DNA of 64,000 nucleotides from Deinococcus arcticus (GTDB lineage: Bacteria > Deinococcota > Deinococci > Deinococcales > Deinococcaceae), in the NCBI RefSeq assembly GCF_003028415.1, contig NZ_PYSV01000013.1:78817-142816 (forward strand), in the 5' to 3' direction. The number at the start of each line of letters is the position of its first letter. Positions within the stretch are counted from its first letter, which is position 1. The notes below the pieces were generated by a model. That model ran no database searches and was not told where the DNA came from. It saw only the letters and a list, made by a program, of their open reading frames with translations. Positions 53,080 through 62,984 of this stretch are shown here, piece by piece. A program made the translations under genes and the position numbers.

Positions 53080-53581
53080 CCGCCAAGAGGTAAGGCTCAG
53101 CCTGGGTGAGTCGGGAGAAGGCCCCGCCGCCCGTCCCCACAAACGCCAGTGGGGCTGGCTCTGCCAGTGACCCCCTGTGCCACGCCTGCCACGCCGGCAG
53201 AGCCGCCCGCACTGGGCGCGGGGGCCGCAGCGTCTGGGCCAGGGCCGGGCGGTATCCGGGCCCGTAGCGCCCTTCAATCCAGCGTTCGTGCGCCTGCAGC
53301 GCCGCGCGCACCTGCGTGCGCCCCAGGGCCAGCGGCACATGCTGCCCGGCCAGCGTGAAGGTCTGCGTGCGGCGGTTGAAGTGCAGCGGGCCGCGCGGCG
53401 TCTGCAGGGTCAGGCCGGCGCTGTGCAGCGACAGGTTTTCCAGGGTGTAAAGGCTGCTGCCCTGTGGAGCGCACGCCCTGGAAAACCCCCGCAGACTCAA
53501 GTCGCCCCGGCGAGCATCCACGCCCAGAAACCAGAACTGGGCGGTCAGGGGGCAGCAGCGAACCGTGTGAAACCTTGCCAT
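53042..53581 (-). CDS. Unknown protein divergent from the zinc GTPase gene
   Basis: 179 residues. It begins [20 protein letters not shown], with a Cys pair and a His, and continues with short beta-like segments ([40 protein letters not shown]) and an Arg-rich helical part. I know no family. Its ATG is 30 bases from the divergent GTPase ATG, with a Fur/Zur-like box between, so it is probably controlled by zinc or another metal (inference). A trailing reading frame overlaps the membrane protein at the 3' end. Confidence 0.5.
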   Translation of the reverse strand: MARFHTVRCCPLTAQFWFLGVDARRGDLSLRGFSRACAPQGSSLYTLENLSLHSAGLTLQTPRGPLHFNRRTQTFTLAGQHVPLALGRTQVRAALQAHERWIEGRYGPGYRPALAQTLRPPRPVRAALPAWQAWHRGSLAEPAPLAFVGTGGGAFSRLTQAEPYLLAVNQMGPARVPVH

Positions 53582-53611
53582 GATATTGAGAATAGTTTAT
53601 CGTTATCAAAT
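53582..53611. promoter_or_regulatory. Fur/Zur-type operator in a 30-bp divergent gap
   Basis: On the minus strand GATAAC-GATAAA (53596-53607) is followed by CTATTC (53590-53595), matching the hexamer plan of Fur-family boxes (GATAAT repeats then inverted ATTATC). The AT-rich patch is conspicuous in a GC-rich region. TATTCT 7 bases before the minus-strand ATG suggests a leaderless transcript there. Confidence 0.6.
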
Positions 53612-54682
53612 ATGACCAGCCCTGGTTCCTCCACACCCTTCCCTGCCTCTGTCCCCATTACCGTGCTGTGTGGCTTTCTGGGCGCGGGCAAGACCACCCT
53701 GCTCAACCACCTGCTCACCCAGACGGAGGGGCAGCGCATCGCCGTGATCGTGAACGAGTTCGGGGCCGTGAACATTGACGCCTCGCTGGTGGTAAAAACT
53801 GACGAGCAGATCACCGAACTGTCCAACGGCTGCATCTGCTGCACGCTGCGCGGCGACCTGCTGCAGGCGGTGGACGAGTTGCTGAGCACCCGCGAACTGG
53901 ACGCCATTCTGATCGAGTCCACCGGCATTGGCGAGCCGCTGCCCATCGCGCAGACCTTCTGCCTGACTCCGGAAGAACTGGATCTGGCGCCCGAAGACGG
54001 CCAAGGCCCCCTGCCCAGCCTGCTGGGCCGCGTGCATGTGGACGCGATGGTGACTGTGGTGGACAGCGCGCAGTTTTTCCCCCTGTGGAACCGTCAGGAC
54101 GCTATTCCCGGCGACGATCTGGAACGCGGCTTTGGCGAATTGCTGGCCGAGCAGCTGGAATTTGCAGACATCGTGGTGCTGAACAAACTGGACCTGGCCG
54201 CCCCCGACGACGTGGCGGCGCTGCGCGACCTCGTGCGCATCACCAACCCGCGCGCCCGGGTGCTGGACGCCGTGCGCGGCGTGCTGCCCGCCGGGGCTCT
54301 GCTGAACACCGGCCTGTTCGACTTTGACCAGGCCAGCGGGCTGGACGCCTGGATGGCCGAGCTGGGCAAAGCGCACGCCCCGGAGTCGGAAACCTACGGG
54401 CTGGACACGCACCTGTTCCGCGCCCAGAAGCCCTTCGACCCCGACCGCCTGACCCGCGCGCTCACGGCTGGGCTGCCAAAGAACGTGATTCGCTCCAAGG
54501 GCTGGATCAATCTGGGCGACGGCGTGGCCACCCTGTGGAACCACACCGGGCGGCAGCTGGCACTGGAACAGGCCGGCGAGTGGCTGGACCCCGCGCAGGC
54601 CCACAGCGAACTGGTGTTTATTGGCCGCGCGCTGGACGGCGAGGCGCTGGACGGGCTGCTGACTGAGGCCCTGCAGGGCTGA
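53612..54682 (+). CDS. COG0523 metal-chaperone GTPase (ZigA/ZagA-like)
   Basis: 356 residues. P-loop [15 protein letters not shown] near residue 20, [14 protein letters not shown], the metal-binding CICC motif in [17 protein letters not shown], and the GTPase motifs [10 protein letters not shown] and NKLDLAAP. The C-terminal CobW domain runs from about residue 260. Members hydrolyse GTP to deliver or redistribute zinc or cobalt. The Fur/Zur-like box overlaps its promoter, and zinc-uptake genes follow, so zinc starvation is the likely trigger (inference). Confidence 0.9.
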   Translation: MTSPGSSTPFPASVPITVLCGFLGAGKTTLLNHLLTQTEGQRIAVIVNEFGAVNIDASLVVKTDEQITELSNGCICCTLRGDLLQAVDELLSTRELDAILIESTGIGEPLPIAQTFCLTPEELDLAPEDGQGPLPSLLGRVHVDAMVTVVDSAQFFPLWNRQDAIPGDDLERGFGELLAEQLEFADIVVLNKLDLAAPDDVAALRDLVRITNPRARVLDAVRGVLPAGALLNTGLFDFDQASGLDAWMAELGKAHAPESETYGLDTHLFRAQKPFDPDRLTRALTAGLPKNVIRSKGWINLGDGVATLWNHTGRQLALEQAGEWLDPAQAHSELVFIGRALDGEALDGLLTEALQG

Positions 54683-54889
54683 GGACGGAGCGCCGACGAT
54701 GGAACAGCACGCTGGCGCCTTGCCCAAGCTGCGTTGTCATCAGAGGTGTTCCGTCTGTTCTCGGGTTCGCGCGGCACGTCCGCTCACTCCTCGCCTGCGG
54801 CCCACCTGCCTTCCGTCTGAGCACAGGCCCGCCGAAGGTGTGACCCTGCCCCTTTCCCTACTCGCCGGATATGATAAGGAGAAATCAAG

Positions 54890-55135
54890 ATGAGCCGTGA
54901 ATGTTACCTGACAGGCAAGAAGAACATGGTGGTCAACAGTGTGGTCCGGCGCGGCAAGGCGCGCGCCAAGGGCGGCGTGGGCCGCAAGATCACGGGCGTC
55001 ACCAAGCGGGTGCAGCGGGCCAACCTGCACAAGCGGACTATCCGCGAGGGCGGCGTGGTCAAGACCGTATGGCTGAGTGCCTCGGCGCTGCGCACCCTGG
55101 GCCGGGGGCTGGTGCGGGGCACCGAACTCGTATGA
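54890..55135 (+). CDS. rpmB: Ribosomal protein L28 (bL28), cysteine-poor form
   Basis: 81 residues, basic, with [20 protein letters not shown] and [15 protein letters not shown] matching L28. Only one cysteine is present, at residue 5, so the two-CxxC zinc ribbon of zinc-binding L28 forms is missing. It is coupled to znuA by an ATGA overlap. The position next to zinc-uptake genes fits a zinc-independent paralogue used when zinc is short, a known theme in other bacteria; whether a second L28 exists elsewhere cannot be seen. AAGGAG precedes the ATG. Confidence 0.85.
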   Translation: MSRECYLTGKKNMVVNSVVRRGKARAKGGVGRKITGVTKRVQRANLHKRTIREGGVVKTVWLSASALRTLGRGLVRGTELV

Positions 55136-56046
55136 GGCGGCTGCCCGTTCTGGCCGCCCTGCTGGTGGGCGCCGCCCAGGCCGCGCCCCTGCAGGTGAGC
55201 GCCACCACCAGCATCATGGCGGACTTTGTGCAGGCGGTGGGCGGCAGCCGCGTGAAGGTGACCACCATCGTGCCCCCGGGCGGCGATACCCACACCTTTC
55301 AGCCCTCCACCGGCGTGATTCGCGCCCTGGCCCAGAGCCGCGCGCTGTTTGCCAATGGGGCAGGCCTGGAACCCTGGCTGCCCAGACTGCAGGCCAGCGC
55401 CCCAAAGGTACCGGTGAAGCTGCTGACCCAGGGCCTGAAGCTGCACCCGGCGGAACATGAGCCTGGGGCCGGGCACGACGACGATCACGGCCACGGCGAC
55501 CACGGCGCGCTGGATCCGCATGCGTGGTGGGACGCGGGGCTGGCGGCCGGCTACGTGAACAACGCCCAGTCGTTTCTGGGTGCGCTGGACCCGGCCGGTA
55601 AGGCCGTGTACGCGAAGAACGCCGCCGCTTACCGCAGGGCCCTGGCCGCCGCCGACGCCTACGCCAGAACACAGTTCGCCGCCGTACCGCCCGCGCGCCG
55701 GGTGCTGGTCACCAATCACGACAGCCTGCACTACCTGGCCGAGCGCTACGGCCTGAGGGTGGTGGGCGCGGTGATTCCCGGCGTGGGCACCGAGCGCGAG
55801 CCCAGCGCCCGTGAACTGGCAACCCTGGCCCAGACCATGAAAAAGACCGGCGCCCGCGTGATCTTTACCGAGAACACCGTCAACGCCCGCCTGGCCCAGA
55901 CCCTGGCCCGCGAGGCCGGCGCCGTGCTGGCCCCGCCCCTGTACACCGACGCGCTGGGCCCCAAGGGCAGCGCGGGCGACACCTTCCTGCGGGCCCTGCG
56001 CGCCAACGTGGACATCATGGTCCGGGCGCTGAAGCAGGCCCGCTAA
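55132..56046 (+). CDS. znuA: Zinc ABC transporter solute-binding protein
   Basis: 304 residues with a signal peptide ([17 protein letters not shown]). Cluster A-I fold: [28 protein letters not shown] (metal His), a His/Asp-rich loop [11 protein letters not shown] near residue 120, LDPHAWWD (metal His), [14 protein letters not shown] (metal His) and [12 protein letters not shown]. It captures zinc (manganese is the alternative) outside the membrane. It overlaps rpmB by 4 bases; znuC follows after a 113-base gap. Confidence 0.9.
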   Translation: MRRLPVLAALLVGAAQAAPLQVSATTSIMADFVQAVGGSRVKVTTIVPPGGDTHTFQPSTGVIRALAQSRALFANGAGLEPWLPRLQASAPKVPVKLLTQGLKLHPAEHEPGAGHDDDHGHGDHGALDPHAWWDAGLAAGYVNNAQSFLGALDPAGKAVYAKNAAAYRRALAAADAYARTQFAAVPPARRVLVTNHDSLHYLAERYGLRVVGAVIPGVGTEREPSARELATLAQTMKKTGARVIFTENTVNARLAQTLAREAGAVLAPPLYTDALGPKGSAGDTFLRALRANVDIMVRALKQAR

Positions 56047-56159
56047 CGACCCTTCTCCTCTGTCCCCAGCGCCCGGCTTCGCCTGTGGCCGGGCGACGCC
56101 TCGTTGTCTTCTTGATTCTGCACTCGCAACATCAAGCGGCGGAAGAGTATGCTGGTCTG

Positions 56160-56876
56160 ATGCTGGGCGTGGAGAACCTGACAGTGGCTTACGGCGCACA
56201 CACCGCCCTGGAACGGGCCAGTGTGCGCTTTGAGGCAGGCGCCTTCAGCGCGGTGATCGGGCCCAACGGCGCCGGCAAAAGCACGCTGCTCAAGACCCTG
56301 GTCGGGATTCTGCCCGACCCCGAGGGCGCCGTGCGCTTTGACCCGGGCCACACGGCGCGCGGCTGCATTTCCTATGTGCCGCAGCAGCAGACACTGGACT
56401 GGGCCTTTCCGGTGACCGTGTGGGACGTGGCCATGATGGGCCGCACCGGGCGCCTGGGCTGGCTGCGCTGGCCAGGGCGCCGGGACCGCCAGATTGTGGA
56501 GGAAGCGCTGAAGGAAACCGGGGTCTACGAACTGCGCGGACGCCACATTGGCGCGCTCTCGGGCGGGCAGCGCCAGCGGGTGCTGCTGGCCCGGATGCTG
56601 GCCCGCCAGGGGCACCTGCTGCTGCTGGACGAACCCCTGACCGGCGTGGACGCCGCCACCCAGGAACAGCTGATGGCCCTGCTGCGCGCCCAGGCGGACC
56701 GGGGCCGGGCGGTGGTGATGGTGACCCACGACCTCGAACAGGCCCGGCGCTGGTGCGACCATCTGGTGCTCGTGAACCGCCGCGTCATTGCCGACGGTAC
56801 CCCGCCGCAGGTGTACACCCCCGCCAACATCGAAGCCACCTTCAGCACCAGCCACCTGGGCCCTACGCATGCGTAG
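56160..56876 (+). CDS. znuC: Zinc ABC transporter ATP-binding protein
   Basis: 238 residues. Walker A is [13 protein letters not shown]-loop [10 protein letters not shown], signature [15 protein letters not shown], Walker [13 protein letters not shown], and switch His in [12 protein letters not shown]. It energises the ZnuB channel. The start at 56160 gives [12 protein letters not shown], the family N-terminus; an inverted CTTGAT/ATCAAG pair lies upstream at about 56110-56136. It is followed by znuB after 123 bases. Confidence 0.93.
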   Translation: MLGVENLTVAYGAHTALERASVRFEAGAFSAVIGPNGAGKSTLLKTLVGILPDPEGAVRFDPGHTARGCISYVPQQQTLDWAFPVTVWDVAMMGRTGRLGWLRWPGRRDRQIVEEALKETGVYELRGRHIGALSGGQRQRVLLARMLARQGHLLLLDEPLTGVDAATQEQLMALLRAQADRGRAVVMVTHDLEQARRWCDHLVLVNRRVIADGTPPQVYTPANIEATFSTSHLGPTHA

Positions 56877-56999
56877 GGGCGGTGATGGCGGAAGGTTGAT
56901 GGTGAATGGACTCCTGCCCAGCATCTGGGGGCAGCTTCGCTTCTTTCTCCTGCGCACCGCGTCTCCCCTCTTTTCCCACAGCCCACTCCCCACATCCCT

Positions 57000-57809
57000 A
57001 TGGACTGGCTGACTGATCCCCTGCAATTTGGCTTTTTCGTGCGGGCCCTGCTGGCCGTCACGCTGGTCAGTGCGCTGTGTGCCCTGGTGGGCGCCTGGGT
57101 GGTGCTGCGCGGGCTGAGTTACATCGGGGACGCCATGAGCCACGCGGTGCTGCCGGGCATCGTGGCGGCCTTCCTTATGAAAGGCAATCTGCTGCTGGGG
57201 GCCCTGCTGGCCGCCGTGCTGACCGCCCTGGGCATTGGCGCGGTGGGGCGGCGCAGCGGGCTGAAACAGGACAGCGCTATCGGCATCGTGTTTGTGGGCA
57301 TGTTCGCGCTGGGGATTGTGCTGCTTTCACGCGTGCCCACCTTCACCACCGACCTGAGCAACTTCCTGATTGGCAACCCGCTGGGCGTGACCCCGGCCGA
57401 TCTGTGGGGCGCCCTGGCAGTCACGCTGGTGGTGGGCGGCGTGCTTCTGGCGCTGCAAAAGGAACTGCTGCTGGCCGCCTTCGACCCCACCGAGGCGCGG
57501 GCGGTGGGCCTGCCCGTGCGCCGGCTGGACAGCCTGCTGCTTATTCTGATTGGCCTGGTGGTGGTGCTCACCGTGCAACTGGTGGGCACCACCCTCAGCG
57601 TGAGCCTGCTCATCACGTCCAGCGCGGCGGCCCGGCTGCTGTCACGCAGCCTGAAGAAGATGATGGCCCTCTCGGCGCTGCTGGGCACCCTGGGTGGTGT
57701 GAGCGGGCTGTACCTCAGCTATTTCCTGAACACGGCGCCGGGCGCGACGATTGTACTGGTGAACACGGCCATCTTTCTGCTGGCTCTGTTGGTCAGAAAG
57801 CGGGATTAG
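57000..57809 (+). CDS. znuB: Zinc ABC transporter membrane protein
   Basis: 269 residues with about eight membrane helices. ABC-3 family motifs include [20 protein letters not shown], which holds the coupling region, then [20 protein letters not shown] and [18 protein letters not shown]. It forms the permease of the zinc uptake system with ZnuA and ZnuC. Its end overlaps the convergent serine hydrolase by 17 bases. Confidence 0.92.
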   Translation: MDWLTDPLQFGFFVRALLAVTLVSALCALVGAWVVLRGLSYIGDAMSHAVLPGIVAAFLMKGNLLLGALLAAVLTALGIGAVGRRSGLKQDSAIGIVFVGMFALGIVLLSRVPTFTTDLSNFLIGNPLGVTPADLWGALAVTLVVGGVLLALQKELLLAAFDPTEARAVGLPVRRLDSLLLILIGLVVVLTVQLVGTTLSVSLLITSSAAARLLSRSLKKMMALSALLGTLGGVSGLYLSYFLNTAPGATIVLVNTAIFLLALLVRKRD

Positions 57810-59223
57810 GCGCCGCGCGCACCGCCCGCAGGGGCCGCCCGGCAAAGCCCATCGTGGCCGGCAGCTGCAGGCTCAGGGTGCCGGCCGCCTCGTCGACGGC
57901 CACTGTCCAGTGAAAGCCGGCCTCAATCCACACCGCCATGACGTGAAGTTCTCCTTGGTGGGTGAGCCCTGCCCGCGCCAGCACGGGTTCCTCGCTGACG
58001 GGCCACGCGGTGGTGCGGCTCTCTCGCCACTCTCCCACGCCCGCCTCCAGCGCGTGCTCGCCCCGCTCATCGGTGAAGGTGATGTAGCAGCCCCCCGGCC
58101 CCGCTTCGACCCGGAGCGCCGCCAGCCCCACCTCGTTGGGCTCGAACACAAAGGTGGCGGGCTGAACCGGCCCGTTCCACACCGCGCCCGGCGCGGGCAA
58201 GGGCAGATGCAGCCCGGCGCAGCGGGCGCGCAGGGCGGCCAGGGCAGCGGGGTCCTCGGGACAGGTCCCGGCTCCCATTGCGGCGTGCAGATGGGTCCAG
58301 ACATGATTCAGCACGCCCTGCATGTCGGGGACGTTGGCGGTGATGGCCAGCACCGCCTGCGGCTCCGGCATGACCACGCAGAACTGCCCGAAGGCGCCGT
58401 CGGCCCGGTAAGCCCCGTGGCGGCAACGCCAGAACTGATAGCCGTAGCCCTGGGCCCAGTCGCTGTCCGGGTCGTCTCCGGGGGGCACCTGGGCGCGGGT
58501 GGCGGCGTCCATCCACCCGGCGGGCAGGAGGGCCTGCCCCGCCCACTCGCCCCGTTGCAGGCAGAGCTGCCCCAGGCGGGCCACCCCCTCAGTGGTCAGG
58601 TGCAGGCCCCAGCCGCCCAGGTGGATGCCCTGGGCGTTGGCGACCCAGCGGGCGTGTTCAATCCCCAGTGGCGCCAGCAGCCGGGGGTGCAGGAACGCCA
58701 GCAGGGACTGCCCGCAAAGCCGCTCCACCAGCGCCGAGAGCATGAAGGTGGCCGCGCTGTTGTACACGAAATGGGTGCCGGGCGGGTGCGCCACCGGCTG
58801 CGCCAGAAAGGCCCGCACCCAGTCGCCATCAGGGGCGGCCATCAGGGCGCCAGTCACGTCCTCGGCGTGGCCGGTGCGCATGGTCAGCAGGTCTTCTATC
58901 CGCATGGCCGCCAGGTGGGGCGGCACGGGGACGGGCAGGTCGTCTGGAAAGTGGTCCACCAGTCGGTCGGCCACCCGGACCCGCCCGTCGGCCACCAGAG
59001 CGCCCACCGCCAGCGCTGTCACGCTCTTGCTCAGCGAGTACAGATGATGCACCTGCTGCGGCGCATACGGGGCCCAGTGCCCCTCGGCCACCACCGCGCC
59101 CGCGCGCAGCAGCACAAAGCCGTGCAGTTCCAGGCCACTGGCCTCCAGCGCGTCCAGCCACGCGAGCACGGCGCGCGACGACAGGCCCTGGGCTTCAGGA
59201 GAGGTGCGGGGAAGTGGGGTCAC
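57793..59223 (-). CDS. Serine hydrolase of the beta-lactamase / esterase-B type
   Basis: About 476 residues. Catalytic SxxK is [19 protein letters not shown], Tyr-x-Asn is [14 protein letters not shown], and [14 protein letters not shown] is the typical following segment. A C-terminal domain of about 130 residues lies beyond the lactamase fold. It has no clear signal peptide, so it may be cytoplasmic. The GTG at 59223 is preferred. Substrates could be small esters or peptides. It diverges from the ABC-F gene. Confidence 0.8.
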   Translation of the reverse strand: MTPLPRTSPEAQGLSSRAVLAWLDALEASGLELHGFVLLRAGAVVAEGHWAPYAPQQVHHLYSLSKSVTALAVGALVADGRVRVADRLVDHFPDDLPVPVPPHLAAMRIEDLLTMRTGHAEDVTGALMAAPDGDWVRAFLAQPVAHPPGTHFVYNSAATFMLSALVERLCGQSLLAFLHPRLLAPLGIEHARWVANAQGIHLGGWGLHLTTEGVARLGQLCLQRGEWAGQALLPAGWMDAATRAQVPPGDDPDSDWAQGYGYQFWRCRHGAYRADGAFGQFCVVMPEPQAVLAITANVPDMQGVLNHVWTHLHAAMGAGTCPEDPAALAALRARCAGLHLPLPAPGAVWNGPVQPATFVFEPNEVGLAALRVEAGPGGCYITFTDERGEHALEAGVGEWRESRTTAWPVSEEPVLARAGLTHQGELHVMAVWIEAGFHWTVAVDEAAGTLSLQLPATMGFAGRPLRAVRAAPNPAF

Positions 59224-59445
59224 CCGCCCACTGTAAAGGGGCCCAGCCGCCCCCGGCGCTGCAGATGGGCCCACTGGGCCACCGACTAGGCCACTCGGCG
59301 CACCCCAGGTCTGGGCGCAGAGGGTACCCTGGGCTCAGCGCTCCCGCCCCAAGGTTCCTTTCCGGTGCCTGGCGTGCCGGAGGCCCGGCCCTCCGCCCAT
59401 TCAAAGGACTCCTTTGCCCTTGCGTTGATCATCCCTGAAACCGTG

Positions 59446-59474
59446 TTGACGTTGCCCACGCGCCGCTGTGTAGG
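59446..59474 (+). promoter_or_regulatory. Candidate promoter of the ABC-F gene
   Basis: TTGACG (59446-59451), 17-base spacer, TGTAGG (59469-59474), about 33 bases before the ATG. Confidence 0.4.
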
Positions 59475-59507
59475 CGCCGGGCGCCCATTCACCCAGGGAG
59501 ACACCAC

Positions 59508-61133
59508 ATGCTCAAGGCCACAGGGGTCGCGCGTGCCTACGCCGACCGCACCGTTTTTGCCCACATTCATCTGGAGGTGGGCGCCGGGGACCGCGTGGCG
59601 CTGATCGGCGCCAACGGCAGCGGCAAGAGTTCCCTGCTGCGGGTGCTGGCGGGCCTGGACACCCCGGACGCCGGCACCGTGACCCGCAGCGGCCGGGTGG
59701 CGCTCCTGGCCCAGCAGGCCGAGCTGCGCGGCACGGTGCTGGACGCCGTGATGCCCGCCGAGCTGCGCCGGGCGCGCCGGACCTTCGAGACGGCTTCGGC
59801 GGCGCTGGGCAGCGGCACCGGGGCGGCGCTGCAGGCGTTCGCCGACGCCGAGGAGCACTGGCGCGTGGCAGGCGGCTACGACGCCGAAGCCCGGGCCGAG
59901 GCGGTGCTGGCGGGCCTGAACCTGCCGGGCCACGCACCGGCCGGCAGCCTGTCCGGGGGCCAGACACGGCGCGTGTGGCTGGCGCGGCTGCTGCTCTCGC
60001 CCGCCGACGTGTACCTGCTGGACGAACCCACCAATCACCTGGACAGCGCCGGGGCCGCGTGGCTGGAAGCCTGGATTCAGGCCTCGCCCGCTGCCTTTGT
60101 GCTGGCCAGCCACGACCGGGCCTTTCTGGACGCGGTGGCCACGCGCGCGGCCGAACTGGAACGCGGCGAGCTGCGCGAGTACCCGGGCGGCTACACCGAG
60201 GCCATGGCCCTGAAAGCGGCCCTGCGCGGGGCCCAGGCCCGCGATTACGCGGCCTACCAGCGCAAACGCGCCGCCCTGGACGAGGAGCGGCGCCGGCAGG
60301 CCAGCAAGGGGGCCGTACCGGAAAACCGCCGCCGCGCCCGCGACAACGACAAGTTTCTGTCCAGCCACAAGGCCGGGCGCGCCCAGCAGATTCACTCGGC
60401 CCGCGCGCGCGCCCTGCACAAGCAACTGGAGCGCCTGGACGAACAGGCGGTGGCCCGCCCCTACACCGACCACCGGACGGTGCGCCTGGACCTGCCCCCC
60501 GCGCCCCCTGGGCCGGCCGAGGTGCTGACCGTGCAGGGCCTGAGCGCCGCGCGCGGCGGGCGCACCGTACTGAGTGACGTGACGCTGCAGGTGCGCCGGG
60601 GCGAGCGCGTCGCCCTGACCGGCCCCAACGGCGGCGGCAAAAGCACGCTGCTGCGCGCCCTGCTGGGCGAGTTGCCTGCCCACGGCACGGTGCGCTGGGG
60701 CGCTGGACTGGTACGCGCGGTGATCGGGCAGGGCGGCGAGGAACTGCGCGGCCTGAGCACAGTGGGCGACGCCCTGCTGGACGCCAACCCGCACCTGAGC
60801 CCCCACCAGTTGCACGAGGTGGCGGCGGGACTGCAGGTGCCCGGCGGCCCGGCCTTTGCCCTGAGCGCCCTGTCCGGCGGCGGGCGCACCCGTCTGAGCC
60901 TGGCCCGCCTGAGCGTGACCCGCGCCCAGGTGCTGGTGCTGGACGAACCCACGAACCACCTGGACGTGCGGGCCATTGAAACCCTGGAAAGGCTGCTGGT
61001 GACCTTTCCGGGGACCGTGCTGCTGGCCAGCCACGACCGCGCGCTGCTCTCGCGGGTGGCCACCCGCCGCTGGCAGGTGGAGGGCGGGCAGGTGCGCGAA
61101 ATGAATGGGGTTTCCCCCCAGCCCACGGCGTAG
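59508..61133 (+). CDS. ABC-F family ATPase
   Basis: 541 residues with two ABC cassettes and no membrane segment. First: GANGSGKSSLLRVL, signature LSGGQTRRVWLA, Walker B VYLLDEPTNHLD. The linker (about 80 residues, Arg/Lys-rich with RRRARDNDKFLSSHKAGR) is the ribosome-facing P-site-tRNA-interaction element. Second: GPNGGGKSTLLRALL, LSGGGRTRLSLARL (signature with G for Q), LVLDEPTNHLD. Such proteins act on ribosomes as translation or antibiotic-resistance factors. The exact subfamily cannot be told. Confidence 0.9.
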   Translation: MLKATGVARAYADRTVFAHIHLEVGAGDRVALIGANGSGKSSLLRVLAGLDTPDAGTVTRSGRVALLAQQAELRGTVLDAVMPAELRRARRTFETASAALGSGTGAALQAFADAEEHWRVAGGYDAEARAEAVLAGLNLPGHAPAGSLSGGQTRRVWLARLLLSPADVYLLDEPTNHLDSAGAAWLEAWIQASPAAFVLASHDRAFLDAVATRAAELERGELREYPGGYTEAMALKAALRGAQARDYAAYQRKRAALDEERRRQASKGAVPENRRRARDNDKFLSSHKAGRAQQIHSARARALHKQLERLDEQAVARPYTDHRTVRLDLPPAPPGPAEVLTVQGLSAARGGRTVLSDVTLQVRRGERVALTGPNGGGKSTLLRALLGELPAHGTVRWGAGLVRAVIGQGGEELRGLSTVGDALLDANPHLSPHQLHEVAAGLQVPGGPAFALSALSGGGRTRLSLARLSVTRAQVLVLDEPTNHLDVRAIETLERLLVTFPGTVLLASHDRALLSRVATRRWQVEGGQVREMNGVSPQPTA

Positions 61134-61185
61134 CGCACGCTGCTTGAGGGCGACCGGCCCACCCCCCTCCTGGAACAACGCAGAA

Positions 61186-61207
61186 GGGAGAGCACGCTGG
61201 CTCTCCC
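61186..61207. terminator. Hairpin between convergent genes
   Basis: GGGAGAGC (61186-61193) pairs with GCTCTCCC (61200-61207), loop ACGCTG. It is located between the ABC-F stop and the 5'-nucleotidase stop. Confidence 0.6.
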
Positions 61208-61226
61208 CTCTCCGCTCTGCCCGGAC

Positions 61227-62915
61227 TCAGTTCAGGCGGGTGATGCGCTCGGTCGTGTCGGGGGTCACGGTGCCGGCAGTCAGGAACGCCTGGAAGGCGT
61301 TGATGTCCAGTTCGCCGCCCAGACGGTTGGTGCCCTGGGCAAACACCGTGAAGCCGTCGCCGCCGTCGGCCAGGAAGTTGTTCACGGTCACGCGGTAACT
61401 GGCGGCTGGATCAATGGCCTGCCCGTTCAGGCGCAGGCTGCTGACCTTCTCGCCCTTGGGCTTGCTGTTGTCCCAGGTGTAACTCAGGCCCCTGCTGACC
61501 TGCAGAATGCGGTTACTGCCCGCCGAGGGGTTGTCGAACTGCTGCTCCAGCACGGCCTTGATCTGCGCGCCCGTCAGGGTGATCACGGTCAGGATGTTGC
61601 CGAAGGGCTGCACCGCAAAGGCGTCGCCGTAGGTCACCTGCTTGCTGGCGTTGGGCACGTTCACGGGCAGGTCGGCGCGGATGCCGCCGGGGTTCATAAA
61701 GGCGATGACGGCGCCGCCCTTGTCGGGGCTGCTGGTGGCGGCCAGCTGGCTGTCAGCAATCACGCGGCCCAGCGGGCTCTCGCCGTTCGGGGTAGCCGTG
61801 CGGCTGATCTGCTCCACGCCCAGGGTGGCGATCACGGTCTTGGCAATCGGGTCGGTCAGGCCCTTGGCCTTGTTCACCAGCGCGGTCATGGCCGGGTCCT
61901 TGGCAGTATTCGCGGCGTCCACCACCACGTTGCTGGCCTTGACGGCGAGCACGCGGTTGGTGCGCAGGTCCACCGTCAGGTCCAGGCGCTGCAGCAGGTG
62001 GCCCAGGGCGTCGCCCTGAATCACCACGCGGGGGGTGCCGTTAGGGTCGGGCACGCGGCAGTTGTAGCCCCGGTGGGTGTGCCCGGTCATGATGGCGCTG
62101 ACCGCCGGGTCCAGCCCCTTGGCAATGTCCACGATGGGCCCGGACAGGGTGGTGCAGTCCACAATGTCAAAGGTGTCGCGGGCGGTGCCGCCCTGGTGCA
62201 CCAGCGCCACGATGGCGTCGGCACCCATGCGCTTGATGGCCGGAATGGCGGCGTTGATGCTGGCCACCTCGTCAGCAAACCGCAGGCCGGCCACGCCGCT
62301 GGGGGTGACCACGGTGGGGGTGTCTTTGAGCACCGCGCCCACAAAGGCGATCTTGGCCGGGCCCACCTGCACGATCTTGTAGGCGGGCAGCACCGGCTGG
62401 CCGGTCTTCTCGTCCAGCACGTTCGCGGCGATGTAGGTAAAGCCCGCGCCCGCAAAGGTGTTGTTAAACTTGCAGGCCTTGGCAGCGTCATTGCTGTTGC
62501 AGCCGCCCTTCTGGTAGCGCTGCAGCTCGGCAAAGCCGTAGTCGAACTCGTGGTTGCCCACCACATTCACCTTCATGCCCAGGCCAGTCAGGGCGTCAAT
62601 GGTGGGCTCGTCGCGCAGCAGGCCGCTGATCAGGGGGCTGGCGCCGGTCATGTCGCCCACGCCCACGAACACCGTGTTGGGGTTGGTGCGGCGGGCGTTG
62701 GCCAGAATGGTGCCCATGGCCTCCACGCCGCCGGCCTGCACGGTCAGCGTCTTGCTGCGGTCGGCGGGGTCGGGCACGCGGAACGAGGTGGGCAGGAGGT
62801 TGCCGTGAAAGTCGTTGACGCCAATCACAGTCACGTCCACCTGCGAGGGACCAAAGACGGCCGCGCAGCTGCTGAGGCTCAGGGCGGCGCCAATCAGGAG
62901 AAGGTTGTGTTTCAT
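61227..62915 (-). CDS. 5'-nucleotidase-family lipoprotein (UshA-like), second copy
   Basis: About 562 residues, start at 62915 (MKHNLLLIGAALSLSSC, lipobox LSSC). Metal motifs are VNDFHGNLL, VGDMTGASP, VVGNHEFDYG and GHTHRGYN. C-terminal domain motifs are NPGGIRADLP, GDAFAVQPFGN and NNFLADGGDGF. It has the same plan as 4505-6259; in the first metal motif the earlier copy has LNDFHG, this one VNDFHG. It probably degrades nucleotides outside the cytoplasm. Confidence 0.92.
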   Translation of the reverse strand: MKHNLLLIGAALSLSSCAAVFGPSQVDVTVIGVNDFHGNLLPTSFRVPDPADRSKTLTVQAGGVEAMGTILANARRTNPNTVFVGVGDMTGASPLISGLLRDEPTIDALTGLGMKVNVVGNHEFDYGFAELQRYQKGGCNSNDAAKACKFNNTFAGAGFTYIAANVLDEKTGQPVLPAYKIVQVGPAKIAFVGAVLKDTPTVVTPSGVAGLRFADEVASINAAIPAIKRMGADAIVALVHQGGTARDTFDIVDCTTLSGPIVDIAKGLDPAVSAIMTGHTHRGYNCRVPDPNGTPRVVIQGDALGHLLQRLDLTVDLRTNRVLAVKASNVVVDAANTAKDPAMTALVNKAKGLTDPIAKTVIATLGVEQISRTATPNGESPLGRVIADSQLAATSSPDKGGAVIAFMNPGGIRADLPVNVPNASKQVTYGDAFAVQPFGNILTVITLTGAQIKAVLEQQFDNPSAGSNRILQVSRGLSYTWDNSKPKGEKVSSLRLNGQAIDPAASYRVTVNNFLADGGDGFTVFAQGTNRLGGELDINAFQAFLTAGTVTPDTTERITRLN

Positions 62916-62984
62916 GCGGCCCACATTGTAGCGGCGCCTGTGTCTGCCTCTGGTCAGTCACGGGCCCGGGTCGCTGAGCGGGTC

